Virus record (IMG/VR): IMGVR_UViG_3300020578_000107
Location: 1-53,738 of that record
DNA: 53,738 nt
Direction: 5' to 3' (one strand)
From: a virus
Part shown: positions 1 to 8,200 of the stretch, piece after piece
Layout: the number at the start of each line of letters is the position of its first letter
How positions within the stretch are numbered: the stretch's first letter is position 1
The notes under the pieces: model-generated
The model's database searches: none
The model's input: only the letters and a program-made list of their open reading frames with translations
What the model was told of the DNA's origin: nothing
Program-made: the position numbers and the translations under genes

Positions 1-1
1 G

Positions 2-247
2 TTCTACTATGTGTTCGACCTGATCGCATGTTCTGATTTTCGCAATGAAGAATTCGGTCGGATCTTTGATGCCTATGAGTATGAGCAATCAACGCAAATC
101 CTAGGGTTCATTAACTACTTGGGTATGACAGGTCAGTTAGATCTACCTGAGAACTTTGACCTGTTCGCTGATGTTGAAACTCTAGAGCAAGCAGTAGAGA
201 AGTGGAATGATTATCAGGACTTGATGAACACTTCCACGCTGGCATAG
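2..247 (+). CDS. hypothetical protein, 5'-partial
   Basis: The reading frame is open from the left edge to a TAG stop, so the gene begins outside the window; the GTG at 11 is probably internal. The visible 81 residues are acidic and rich in Phe and Tyr (FYYVFDLIACSDFRNEEF near the start), with no signal peptide, membrane segment or motif I recognise. The bias towards Asp, Glu and aromatic residues resembles small cyanophage proteins of unknown function. No role is proposed. Confidence 0.5.
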   Translation, partial: FYYVFDLIACSDFRNEEFGRIFDAYEYEQSTQILGFINYLGMTGQLDLPENFDLFADVETLEQAVEKWNDYQDLMNTSTLA

Positions 248-326
248 GTAACAACAAAGGGGAATGAGATGCGCCTCTATAAAGACACTCACTGTTCCAC
301 ACTTATTCTAACATAAAACACGAAAA

Positions 327-452
327 ATGTCCAAGTCTGTGATGCTTTCTCTTCTTGCTCAGGGTAACACTGGCAGCGAGATTCTGTCGATTCTTGATAC
401 TCTCGCTGCTGAATCTGTGAGTGATACTGAGGAGAGCACTATCGAGTTCTGA
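327..452 (+). CDS. small conserved phage protein, 41 aa
   Basis: A 41-residue ORF opens at ATG 327 and ends at TGA 450-452. It begins MSKSVMLSLLAQGNTGSEIL and ends in an acidic Ser/Glu tail. The N-terminal two thirds look like one amphipathic helix (LLAQGNTGSEILSILDTL). From memory, short proteins with a similar 'LLAQGNTG.EIL.ILD' core are common in T4-like cyanophages, always of unknown function. There is no clear Shine-Dalgarno sequence. It is the last gene before the 412-bp non-coding stretch. Confidence 0.55.
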   Translation: MSKSVMLSLLAQGNTGSEILSILDTLAAESVSDTEESTIEF

Positions 453-477
453 TTGTTAACAACTGTGCGTCCCCTGG

Positions 478-506
478 TTGACACTGGGGGGCGTTTATGT
501 TATACT
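478..506 (+). promoter_or_regulatory. sigma-70-type promoter
   Basis: TTGACA at 478-483 and TATACT at 501-506 are separated by exactly 17 bp, a near-consensus host-type promoter. Transcription would start near 513 and first enter the GC-rich hairpin patch, with the nearest ORF about 350 bp downstream. The -35 box sits inside the loop of the 468-493 hairpin. Confidence 0.65.
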
Positions 507-784
507 CGTAGATATCAGTGCGGGCCAGTGTTTTGCCGCCCGTTGTTGATGGCGTCGTGGCGGCGTTGCGTTAATTAACCCCCGTATTAAAAAAAGCAAA
601 CATCCCTAATCTATAACAACTCCGTACCACGGCATCGATATATTTCTCTTATAAAAAAATTTTCCGGAATTATAATGAGACACAAAAACCCCCCGCCACC
701 CCTATTGGAACTTTTGGAAGGTTGTTTTTGTTGGTTGGTTAATACGACATCCCGATAAGGTTTTCCGAATCATTGGAATACCTA

Positions 785-813
785 TTGGGATTCTTATTGT
801 AATGATATATAAT
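785..813 (+). promoter_or_regulatory. sigma-70-type promoter for the 865 gene
   Basis: TTGGGA (785-790), a 17-bp spacer and a perfect TATAAT (808-813) lie 52 bp before the ATG at 865. The -35 matches consensus at four of six positions. This fits early transcription of the small gene at 865 by host RNA polymerase. Confidence 0.55.
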
Positions 814-864
814 GCGGTAATCAAATAAAAGAGTTAGAAAAAATTTCCCGGAAAAAAAATTTAT

Positions 865-1056
865 ATGGAAAAGATTTATCACATATATGCAAAGGATAAG
901 TGTATATCTCATTCAGTAAAAGAAGAAGACTTTGATAAGGTTTGGAAAGAGATAAAAGGTATGATTGGTCTTATGAAAACTGACTATTCAGTAGAGGATC
1001 TTTCTTATGAGGAAGTGGTCATAAACAAAGAAGTAATACTTAACTCTTCCCATTGA
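865..1056 (+). CDS. small conserved cyanophage-type protein, 63 aa
   Basis: The protein starts MEKIYHIYAKDKCISHS and alternates Lys-rich and acidic segments, with a YSVEDLSYEEV stretch near the end. It looks soluble and globular (beta then helix). I recall similar 'KIYHIYAKD.CI.HS' proteins in T4-like cyanophages without a known function. The ATG at 865 follows an A/T-rich leader with no clear ribosome binding site, and promoter 785-813 lies just upstream. Its stop codon overlaps the -35 box of the next promoter. Confidence 0.65.
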   Translation: MEKIYHIYAKDKCISHSVKEEDFDKVWKEIKGMIGLMKTDYSVEDLSYEEVVINKEVILNSSH

Positions 1057-1082
1057 CAAACACATATATAAACTGATAAAAT
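1053..1082 (+). promoter_or_regulatory. sigma-70-type promoter for the 1107 gene
   Basis: TTGACA (1053-1058) overlaps the stop codon of the preceding gene. TAAAAT (1077-1082) follows after 18 bp, leaving a short leader to the ATG at 1107. Confidence 0.5.
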
Positions 1083-1106
1083 TGATTTTGAAGGTTATTT
1101 CAACTT

Positions 1107-1874
1107 ATGGCAAAAGGATTTACTGTTAAAGCAACTGCACCAAAGCCCAGTGAACAGACATGGGACTATGATGCAATTAAAGAAAGGATGCGAGGAAAGT
1201 CAATTGTATTCTGCCTGCCTGGTAGAGGATGCTCGTTTATTTTTCTGAAAGCATTTGTACAACTATGCTTTGATATGGTACAGAATGGAATGAGTATTCA
1301 AATTTCTCAGGACTATTCTTCTATGGTGAACTTTGCACGTTGTAAGGTACTTGGTGCAAATGTTCTTCGTGGACCAAAGCAAATTCCTTGGGATGGAAAA
1401 CTGCAATATGATTATCAACTTTGGATTGACTCGGATATTGTCTTTGACACTAACAAGTTCTGGCAACTCTGTGATCTTGCTCTGAATGAAGAAGGAGAAG
1501 AGAAGGAGATTGTTGCTGGATGGTATGCAACAGAAGATGGTCACACAACCTCTGTCGCACACTGGTTAGAAGAAGATGACTTCCGCAAGAATGGCGGGGT
1601 GATGAATCATGAAACCGTTGAGTCTATCTCAAAGCGTCGGAAGCCATTTACTGTGGATTACACTGGATTTGGTTGGGTTCTGATTAAGAATGGCGTCTTT
1701 GAAAATCTCGAATACCCTTGGTTTGCTCCTAAGATGCAAGTCTTTGAATCTGGTGCAGTTCAAGATATGTGTGGAGAAGATGTTTCATTCTGTCTTGATG
1801 CAAAAGAGGCAGGTTTTGAAATTTGGTGCGATCCTCGGATTCGAGTGGGACATGAAAAAACTCGCGTAATCTGA
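1107..1874 (+). CDS. glycosyltransferase-like protein (GT-A type)
   Basis: This 255-residue soluble protein has features of a GT-A nucleotide-sugar transferase. There is a hydrophobic beta strand after residue 30 (SIVFCLPGRGCS), a DxD-type motif in YQLWIDSDIVFD (about residues 103-114) that would bind metal and nucleotide-sugar, a GW/GFGWVLI segment, and an acidic CGEDVSF motif (about 224-230) where such enzymes often carry the catalytic base. Cyanophages commonly encode enzymes of this kind; the acceptor (virion glycan, host surface or DNA base) cannot be told from sequence. A GAAGG ribosome-binding-like sequence lies about 12 bp upstream. It is the only enzyme-like gene in this accessory block. 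Confidence 0.6.
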   Translation: MAKGFTVKATAPKPSEQTWDYDAIKERMRGKSIVFCLPGRGCSFIFLKAFVQLCFDMVQNGMSIQISQDYSSMVNFARCKVLGANVLRGPKQIPWDGKLQYDYQLWIDSDIVFDTNKFWQLCDLALNEEGEEKEIVAGWYATEDGHTTSVAHWLEEDDFRKNGGVMNHETVESISKRRKPFTVDYTGFGWVLIKNGVFENLEYPWFAPKMQVFESGAVQDMCGEDVSFCLDAKEAGFEIWCDPRIRVGHEKTRVI

Positions 1875-1904
1875 TTAAACATTATATAAAGGAGAAAAGA
1901 TTAA

Positions 1905-2045
1905 ATGGCAAAAGGTGGATCTAACAAAGTAGTATTTGAGCCTGGTACTCCTAAGAAGACTCGTCAGGGACGTTCATCACGTACATTATTGAGTGCAACG
2001 TCTCGTAATGGACGTAAGAAAAAATATCGTGGTCAAGGTAAATAA
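1905..2045 (+). CDS. small basic protein, 46 aa
   Basis: The ORF follows a good Shine-Dalgarno sequence (AAAGGAGAA) and opens MAKGGSNKVVFEPGTPKKTR, then continues with many Arg, Lys and Ser residues. The net charge is strongly positive with almost no acidic residues, so nucleic-acid binding is plausible, like a small virion or nucleoid protein. Similar tiny 'GTPKKTRQG.S' proteins occur in T4-like cyanophages, function unknown. The strong terminator at 2054 begins nine bases after its stop. Confidence 0.7.
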   Translation: MAKGGSNKVVFEPGTPKKTRQGRSSRTLLSATSRNGRKKKYRGQGK

Positions 2046-2053
2046 TAATATTC

Positions 2054-2087
2054 AGAGTGCTTAAATAGACTTAGGCACTCTTTTTTT
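2054..2087 (+). terminator. rho-independent terminator
   Basis: An 11-bp stem with one G-T wobble (AGAGTGCTTAA paired with TTAGGCACTCT), a 6-base loop and seven or more T form a strong intrinsic terminator. It ends transcription from the 1107-2045 pair. The T tract runs directly into the ATG at 2088. Confidence 0.9.
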
Positions 2088-2612
2088 ATGTTTTCAGAAA
2101 AAGAACTTCATATTTTAAATTGGATTCAAAAAGTTTCGAAAATTAGAACTGAATTAAAAGGTTTTGCAATTTGTCCTTTTGCAGCAAAGTCAAAATATCG
2201 CATTGTAGAGTGCTCTGCAAGCGCCATAGAGCCCATTCAAGACATGGATGTGGTAATCTACATCATAGAAGATGCATTTAATCTCAATGAGGTTCAGCAA
2301 TGGGTTGGTGTTTGCAATTCAAAGTATGAAGGATGGAAGTTTTTTGAAGATTGTGGTGCATATAAGACATACATTAATGGGATTCAGACAAACAATGGTA
2401 AATATAACTTGATTTTAGGGCAACCAACTAAGAAATTGCGTAAATTTAGAGAAAACTTAGCAAAAACATCATACTATGAGATGTGGGATAAGAACTATTT
2501 GAAGGAAATACTTGAAGATGATTATGATATCATTGAAACACGGGATAGCAACCCCGTAAAAAGTTCTGATTTAACAAATCAGGAGCAAAACAATGACCAA
2601 ACAAGTCGATAA
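2088..2612 (+). CDS. hypothetical protein, 174 aa
   Basis: A soluble mixed alpha/beta protein of 174 residues. An early LKGFAICPFA segment (about residues 24-33) is followed by a hydrophobic strand (DMDVVIYIIED) and a charged, Gln/Asn-rich C-terminus. I cannot assign it; the 'CPFA' stretch faintly recalls DUF1415 proteins but too little else matches. The start codon touches the T tract of the preceding terminator, so there is no room for a ribosome binding site on a separate transcript. Its 3' end overlaps the next gene by 20 bases. Confidence 0.65.
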   Translation: MFSEKELHILNWIQKVSKIRTELKGFAICPFAAKSKYRIVECSASAIEPIQDMDVVIYIIEDAFNLNEVQQWVGVCNSKYEGWKFFEDCGAYKTYINGIQTNNGKYNLILGQPTKKLRKFRENLAKTSYYEMWDKNYLKEILEDDYDIIETRDSNPVKSSDLTNQEQNNDQTSR

Positions 2613-2841
2613 AGACGAAACTTTTATGAAAAATGAGTGGGGAACTCAGTATTTGTCAAGTGAATATGGTTGGGAGACTAAAATTCAGAAGCCAAAAATG
2701 CTTCGTGAGATCGCAAATGATGATTTGACTCCCAAAAAACACGATTTTTATCATCAAAATGAAATTCATGAAAAAATTCGCAATGATGAGGACTATGATG
2801 ATTGGGAATATGGCACAGAACCGCTTTATGAATCTAAATAA
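2593..2841 (+). CDS. hypothetical protein, 82 aa
   Basis: A hydrophilic protein starting MTKQVDKDETFMKNEWGTQY, rich in Asp, Glu, Lys, Trp and Tyr. The C-terminal half (HEKIRNDEDYDDWEYG) is very acidic. No membrane segment or known motif is visible. The AGGAG at 2581-2585, inside the previous gene, gives a good ribosome binding site eight bases before the ATG and supports this start. The 20-base overlap suggests translational coupling. It is the last accessory gene before the baseplate operon. Confidence 0.65.
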   Translation: MTKQVDKDETFMKNEWGTQYLSSEYGWETKIQKPKMLREIANDDLTPKKHDFYHQNEIHEKIRNDEDYDDWEYGTEPLYESK

Positions 2842-2853
2842 CGCTAATAAATA
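2834..2853 (+). promoter_or_regulatory. late promoter-like boxes before gp25
   Basis: CTAAATA (2834-2840) and AATAAATA (2846-2853) lie 30-50 bp before the gp25 start. They resemble the T4 late promoter TATAAATA and the cyanophage variants read by gp55-loaded polymerase. Confidence 0.55.
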
Positions 2854-2882
2854 ATATAGATTTTATAAAATTTATAAATTTT

Positions 2883-3284
2883 ATGCCTGTCGAACGGGTA
2901 AGTAAAGGTTTTAAAGATTTAAGTATGACTTTTCAGGTTAATCCTGTTAGTTTTGACATGATTGCAATTAAAAATGAAAATGCAATTGCCCGTTCAATCA
3001 GAAATTTGGTTTTTACTCTTCCCGGAGAAAGATTTTTTAATCAAAATTTGGGATCAAGAGTAACTCAATCTCTTTTTGAGAATATGGATGGCATTAATGC
3101 ATCTATCATTAGAGATGAAATTGAAAATACAATCAAAAATTATGAGCCAAGAGTGAAGTTAATAGATGTAATCGTAGAACCTAATTACGATGATAATGAA
3201 TTTAATGTGATCATAAACTTTCGTATTATTGGAATTGAAGCTCTTCCACAACAATTATCATTCGCACTGCAGCCAACACGATAA
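2883..3284 (+). CDS. 25: baseplate wedge subunit gp25
   Basis: At 133 residues this matches T4 gp25 (132 aa), the lysozyme-like-fold wedge protein that with gp6 and gp53 starts sheath assembly. Seen in the sequence: the conserved AIARSIRNLVFTLPGERFF segment (about residues 35-53), then the LGSRVTQSLFE stretch and C-terminal strands ending in VIINFRII. It heads the baseplate operon, and its TAA overlaps the ATG of gp6 by one base (TAATG), indicating coupled translation. No Shine-Dalgarno sequence is visible, but late promoter boxes sit just upstream. Confidence 0.93.
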   Translation: MPVERVSKGFKDLSMTFQVNPVSFDMIAIKNENAIARSIRNLVFTLPGERFFNQNLGSRVTQSLFENMDGINASIIRDEIENTIKNYEPRVKLIDVIVEPNYDDNEFNVIINFRIIGIEALPQQLSFALQPTR

Positions 3285-5200
3285 TGGCATTAGTTAATTT
3301 CACAAGTCTAGATTTTGATCAAATAAAGACTTCGATCCGTGAGTATCTCAGATCGAATTCTGATTTTACTGACTATGATTTTGAAGGATCAAATCTTTCA
3401 GTATTAATTGATATTCTAGCATATAACACATATATCTCCTCATATAATGCTAATATGATTAGCAATGAGGTTTTTATTGATAGCGCAACACTGAGAGAAA
3501 ATGTAGTTGCTCTTGCTAGAAATATTGGTTATGTTCCCAAATCCAGAACAGCAGCAAGGGCATCAATTTCATTCTTTGTAGATACTACAAACTTCTCCAT
3601 AAAACCACTTACTTTAACATTAAATAAAGGTGTTGTATGTGCATCGGCAAATGTGTTTGGAAATGAAAGTTATAGTTTTGCTATTCCAAATGATATAACA
3701 GTTCCAGTTACTAATGGAATTGCTTTTTTTGAGGGTGTCGAAATTTATGAGGGAACATTTTTAACTTCAAACTTTGTAGTCCCCTCTGGTACATCTTTTG
3801 AAACCCAAAGATACATTCTTGATAATGCAAACATTGATACATCAACTATTTCAGTAACAGTCAGAGACACCCAATCAAGTACATATTCTAGAAAATTTGT
3901 TTTATCCAATAATTTACTTTCGGTAAATTCAAAATCAAGAGTATTCTTTATACAAGAAATAGAAGATCAAAGATATGAGTTAATTTTTGGTGATGGTATA
4001 TTTGGGGAAAAACTATCTGCTTTAAATTATATTAATGCCTCTTACATTATTACGAGTGGAGAATCAGGAAATGGAATATCTTCATTTACATTCAATGGTA
4101 GAATTGTAGACAATAACAATGGTCTCGTCACTAATGGAATTTCTCTGGTAACAACAAATACTGCATCTCAGGGAGGAAAAGAAATTGAATCCTTGGATTC
4201 AATTAAAAAGTATGCTCCAAGAGTTTATTCATCTCAAAATCGCGCAGTAACTGCAATGGATTATGAAACCATTATACCAAGAATTTATCCAGAAACTCAA
4301 TCAGTATCAGTATTTGGTGGAGAAGATCTAGATCCACCTCAGTTTGGAAAGGTGTTCATTACTATCAAACCATCTTCTGGGTCATACATTCCAAGTTCAA
4401 TAAAAGATAATTTAAAAAAAGAACTTAGAAAATATAGTGTTGCGGGAATTGTTCCAGAAATTCTTGACATAAAATACCTTTATGTTGAAGCTGACATTAC
4501 TGCCTACTACAATCCCAATCTTGCACCAAATTCAGAGTATGTTAAAACTTTAATATCAAATAATATTAATTCATATACAAATTCTACTGAATTGAACCGC
4601 TACGGTGCGAAATTTAAATATAGCAAATTCCAAAAAATTATAGATGATAGTCATGAATCTATTACTTCTAATATTACAAAAATTCAAATTAGAAGAAATT
4701 TAAATCCAAATCTAAATCGGTTTGCTAATTATGAACTTTGTTATGGAAATTCTTTTCATATTAAGAGTATGGGAGGATATAATATAAAATCCTCTGGATT
4801 TACAATAAGTGGAATACAAGAAACTTGCCATCTATCAGATCTACCAAATTCGAATAAAAAGACAGGCACAATTTTTATATTTACGAACCCCGACTCAATT
4901 AATCCAGTAATTCAAAATAAATCAGTTGGAACCATAGATTATGAAAAAGGTGAGATTATACTTAATGAAATTCAAATAATATCTACATCAAAAACTTTTA
5001 ATGGAGAACCTATAATTGAAATTGCTGCGATTCCATCTTCGAATGATGTTATCGGAAAACAGGATCTTTATTTGGAACTAGATATTAATAACACAACCTT
5101 AAACATGAAAATTGATGATATTTCTTCTGGTGCAGATATTTCTGCATCTTTATATGATTCCACCATAAGTTACACAAACGGTAGTCGCGTAAGAAAATAA
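3284..5200 (+). CDS. 6: baseplate wedge subunit gp6
   Basis: This 638-residue protein is close to T4 gp6 (660 aa), which forms the ring of the baseplate wedge. The N-terminus (LVNFTSLDFDQIKTSIREYL, then LSVLIDILAYNTYISSYNANM) is the typical baseplate-J/gp6 start, and a conserved core follows around residues 300-400 (KKYAPRVYSSQNRAVTAMDY). The C-terminal third is beta-rich. It overlaps gp25 by one base and is followed after five bases by the giant gp7-like gene, so the three are one transcription unit. Confidence 0.93.
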   Translation: MALVNFTSLDFDQIKTSIREYLRSNSDFTDYDFEGSNLSVLIDILAYNTYISSYNANMISNEVFIDSATLRENVVALARNIGYVPKSRTAARASISFFVDTTNFSIKPLTLTLNKGVVCASANVFGNESYSFAIPNDITVPVTNGIAFFEGVEIYEGTFLTSNFVVPSGTSFETQRYILDNANIDTSTISVTVRDTQSSTYSRKFVLSNNLLSVNSKSRVFFIQEIEDQRYELIFGDGIFGEKLSALNYINASYIITSGESGNGISSFTFNGRIVDNNNGLVTNGISLVTTNTASQGGKEIESLDSIKKYAPRVYSSQNRAVTAMDYETIIPRIYPETQSVSVFGGEDLDPPQFGKVFITIKPSSGSYIPSSIKDNLKKELRKYSVAGIVPEILDIKYLYVEADITAYYNPNLAPNSEYVKTLISNNINSYTNSTELNRYGAKFKYSKFQKIIDDSHESITSNITKIQIRRNLNPNLNRFANYELCYGNSFHIKSMGGYNIKSSGFTISGIQETCHLSDLPNSNKKTGTIFIFTNPDSINPVIQNKSVGTIDYEKGEIILNEIQIISTSKTFNGEPIIEIAAIPSSNDVIGKQDLYLELDINNTTLNMKIDDISSGADISASLYDSTISYTNGSRVRK

Positions 5201-5205
5201 AAAAC

Positions 5206-8200
5206 ATGGTAGTTACAAGAATCAAAATTAGTTCAGTTGTTGAAAATCAACTTCCATCTTTTGTAAGAGATGAATTTCCACTTGTAAATGAATTTTTATC
5301 TGAATATTATAGTTCACTTGAATATCAAGGTGGTGTATTAGATCTTTTGCAAAATATAGATCGATACATTAAATTAGATCAACTTACTAATCTTGTAGAT
5401 TCCACAACGATTACATCTGAAATTAATCTTGGCGATGCCACAATAAATGTACAATCGACAAAAGGATTTCCGGATTCTTATGGATTATTAAAAATTGGGT
5501 CCGAAATTATTACGTACAAATCCAAAACCAATACTTCATTTAATGAATGTGTTAGAGGATTTAGTGGGGTAATTTCTCACCAAAATCCATTAAAACCAGA
5601 TAATTTGATTTTTACAACATCAGCAAGAGAAGAACATGTGAATGGTTCTTCTGTTTTGAATTTAAGTATTTTATTTTTAAAAGAATTTTATAAAAAAGTA
5701 AAAAAACAATTTTCGCCAGGATTTGATGAAAGAGATTTATTTTCAAATTTAAATCAGAGTCTTTTTATAAAGCAAGCGAAGGACTTTTATTCTTCAAAAG
5801 GGACCGACCAATCCTTTGAAATTCTTTTTAGATCTTTATATGGAGAAGATGTTGAGGTAATTAAACCAAGAGATTATTTGTTTACTCCATCGGATGCACA
5901 ATATAGAATTACAAAAGATTTGATTGTAGAAGAAATTGAAGGTAATCCTTTTGATCTTCTCAACAGAACTCTTTATCAAGATGAAGATTCTTATTTTAAA
6001 TCGACTTTTGGATCGGTTAATAATGTTGAGAAAGTATCTAGGGGTGGAAAAGATTATTATGCTATTAGTTTAGATTATGATCCCAATGTAGATTTAGAAA
6101 AAGATTCTCAACGTTCTGATTTTTCTATTCACTCACAAACAAAATTAGTTACATCTTGCTCAATTGGATCAGATGTTATAGATGTTGATTCTACAATAGG
6201 ATTTCCAAATTCTGGATTTTTAGTTGCAGATTTATCTAACGGAACATCTCTTACCATTTCATACACATCAAAGTCATACACACAATTTTATGGATGTACT
6301 GGAATAGATCAGGAGTTAATTTCTGGGCAAAATATTAGAATTAATTCATATGCCTATGGATTTGTTGGATCAGACGTTGTTAAAGTAAGAGTCACCGGAG
6401 TTTTATCTAATTTAAATTATGGTGTTGATACCAAGTATCATGATGAAGGAGAGTCTATTCAAATAAAAACTATTGGAAAAGATTCTAATGATGTAAGAGC
6501 AAATAACTGGATTTTTAATATTGCCACAACATATGATATTGACACTCTAACATTAACAGATTTAGTAAATTTTTCTTATAGAATTGTAACAATAGATAAT
6601 CATAGCATATATGTTGGGGATAGTGTAAAGTTAATTTTCACCGATAGTACCGAAGTAGTATCTTCGGTAGTTGAAGTTTTAAATCAAAAATCTTTCATTA
6701 TTGCAGATCAAGGACAAATTGACGTAAACAAAAAATATAAGGTTCAAAAATTAATATCCAAGACAAATGCTTTAAATTTTTCATCATCTAATATTTACAG
6801 CACTAATGTACAGAATACATATCAAGATGGAAAAAACTCTTTTTATGTAACTTCATCTTCTCTACCAAGTTACTTGAATCAGTCATTATTGGTAAAAGAT
6901 AGGTCTGTAACTTTCTCCGGATTCTTTAATGGTGTAGATTTAGTAATCGGAAATCATGGATTCTATACAGGAGATGCTGTTTTTTATTCTGCAGAGTCAG
7001 TCTCTAATAGTCTAGGTATTCAAGATCAAATTTATTTTGTCAATAGAGTAAATTCAACAACAATTAATTTATCTAGAAGTAGATCTAACCTTTACGAAGA
7101 CAAATTTATTTCATTTAATGCTACTGTCACAAATAATAAATTAGTTTTTAATGATTTTTATAACCAAACTCTTGATAATCAAAAATTAGTAAGAAATATT
7201 TTATCGCCAGAAATTGCGTCAAATTCTACTGAGACCTCCCCAGGACCGATAGGAATTTTAGTTAATGGAGTTGAAATATTAAATTATAAATCAAGAGACA
7301 GTCTTTTTTATGGACCATTGGAGGAGATAAATGTTTTATCTCCTGGATCAAATTATGATGTTATAAATCCTCCCATTCTTTCAATATCAGACCCTGTTGG
7401 ATTTGGAGCAACTGGATTTTGTGAAGTTGAAGGGGAGTTTGAAGAAATACAAGTTATTGATGGTGGTTTTGATTACATAACAGAACCTGTAATTAGTGTT
7501 ACTGGTGGTTCTGGGTCGGGAGTTCAAGCAAAGGCTCAACTCATTGATTTTAGTCATGCTGTTTCTTTTAATGCAACATCTTTCGGAGATGTTAATCTCA
7601 CCAATGACACAATTACATTTTCAAATAACCACAAATTTAGAAATGGTGAAGTAGTTATCTATGACCCAGAAGGTCAACAGTCTGTTGGTGGATTGAGCAC
7701 AAATTCCACTTATTATATCTCAACGCAAACAGAAAAGCAGATAAAAATTCATACTAATGCAAATGATGCACTTACAAATACAAATCCAATAAATCTCACC
7801 TCATATGGTGTTGGTAATCATAGACTTATTTCGGTTCAATTAAAGAAAAAGATTTCTTCTGTTATACTAACTAATAAAGGAACAAAGTATAAGAATAGAA
7901 AAATTTCAATAAGTCCAGTAGGAATTAATACATTTTCAAATATAATTGAAGCAAAAAACCATGGATATTCAACGGGAGATATAATTGTTTATTCCACAAC
8001 CGGCAGTGAAATTGGTGGGTTGCAAAATGGAAAATCTTATTTTGTAACTTCTCTTGATGAAAATTCCTTTAAACTATCTAATGTTGGAACATCAAGCACT
8101 ATTGGAATAGGGTCAGCTATTGTTGGTGTATCAACTTCCCTAGATTTCTATTTTAAAAATAAACAGTATGTTAATCTCTCAGGTAAAGGAACAGGAAATC

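Larger units (their letters stand above)
453..864. other. 412-bp non-coding stretch with promoters and GC-rich hairpins
   Basis: No credible ORF lies here on either strand. It contains a hairpin with stem CGTCCCC/GGGGGCG (468-493), a strong sigma-70-like promoter (478-506), a GC-rich patch (about 521-570) with two mutually exclusive stems, a TTAATTAA palindrome (571-578), long A and C runs, and a second promoter (785-813) before the next gene. The GC-rich patch stands out from the AT-rich surroundings. A short regulatory RNA or transcribed leader is possible, but no known RNA family is recognised. Confidence 0.6.

Noticed and set aside
265-316. 15-aa micro-ORF after an AAAGGGGA purine stretch (ATG near 269)
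   Set aside because: A Shine-Dalgarno-like sequence is present but the peptide is too short to support without homologues.
671-676. Extra TATAAT in the 412-bp gap
   Set aside because: No acceptable -35 box at 16-18 bp spacing; expected by chance in A/T-rich sequence.
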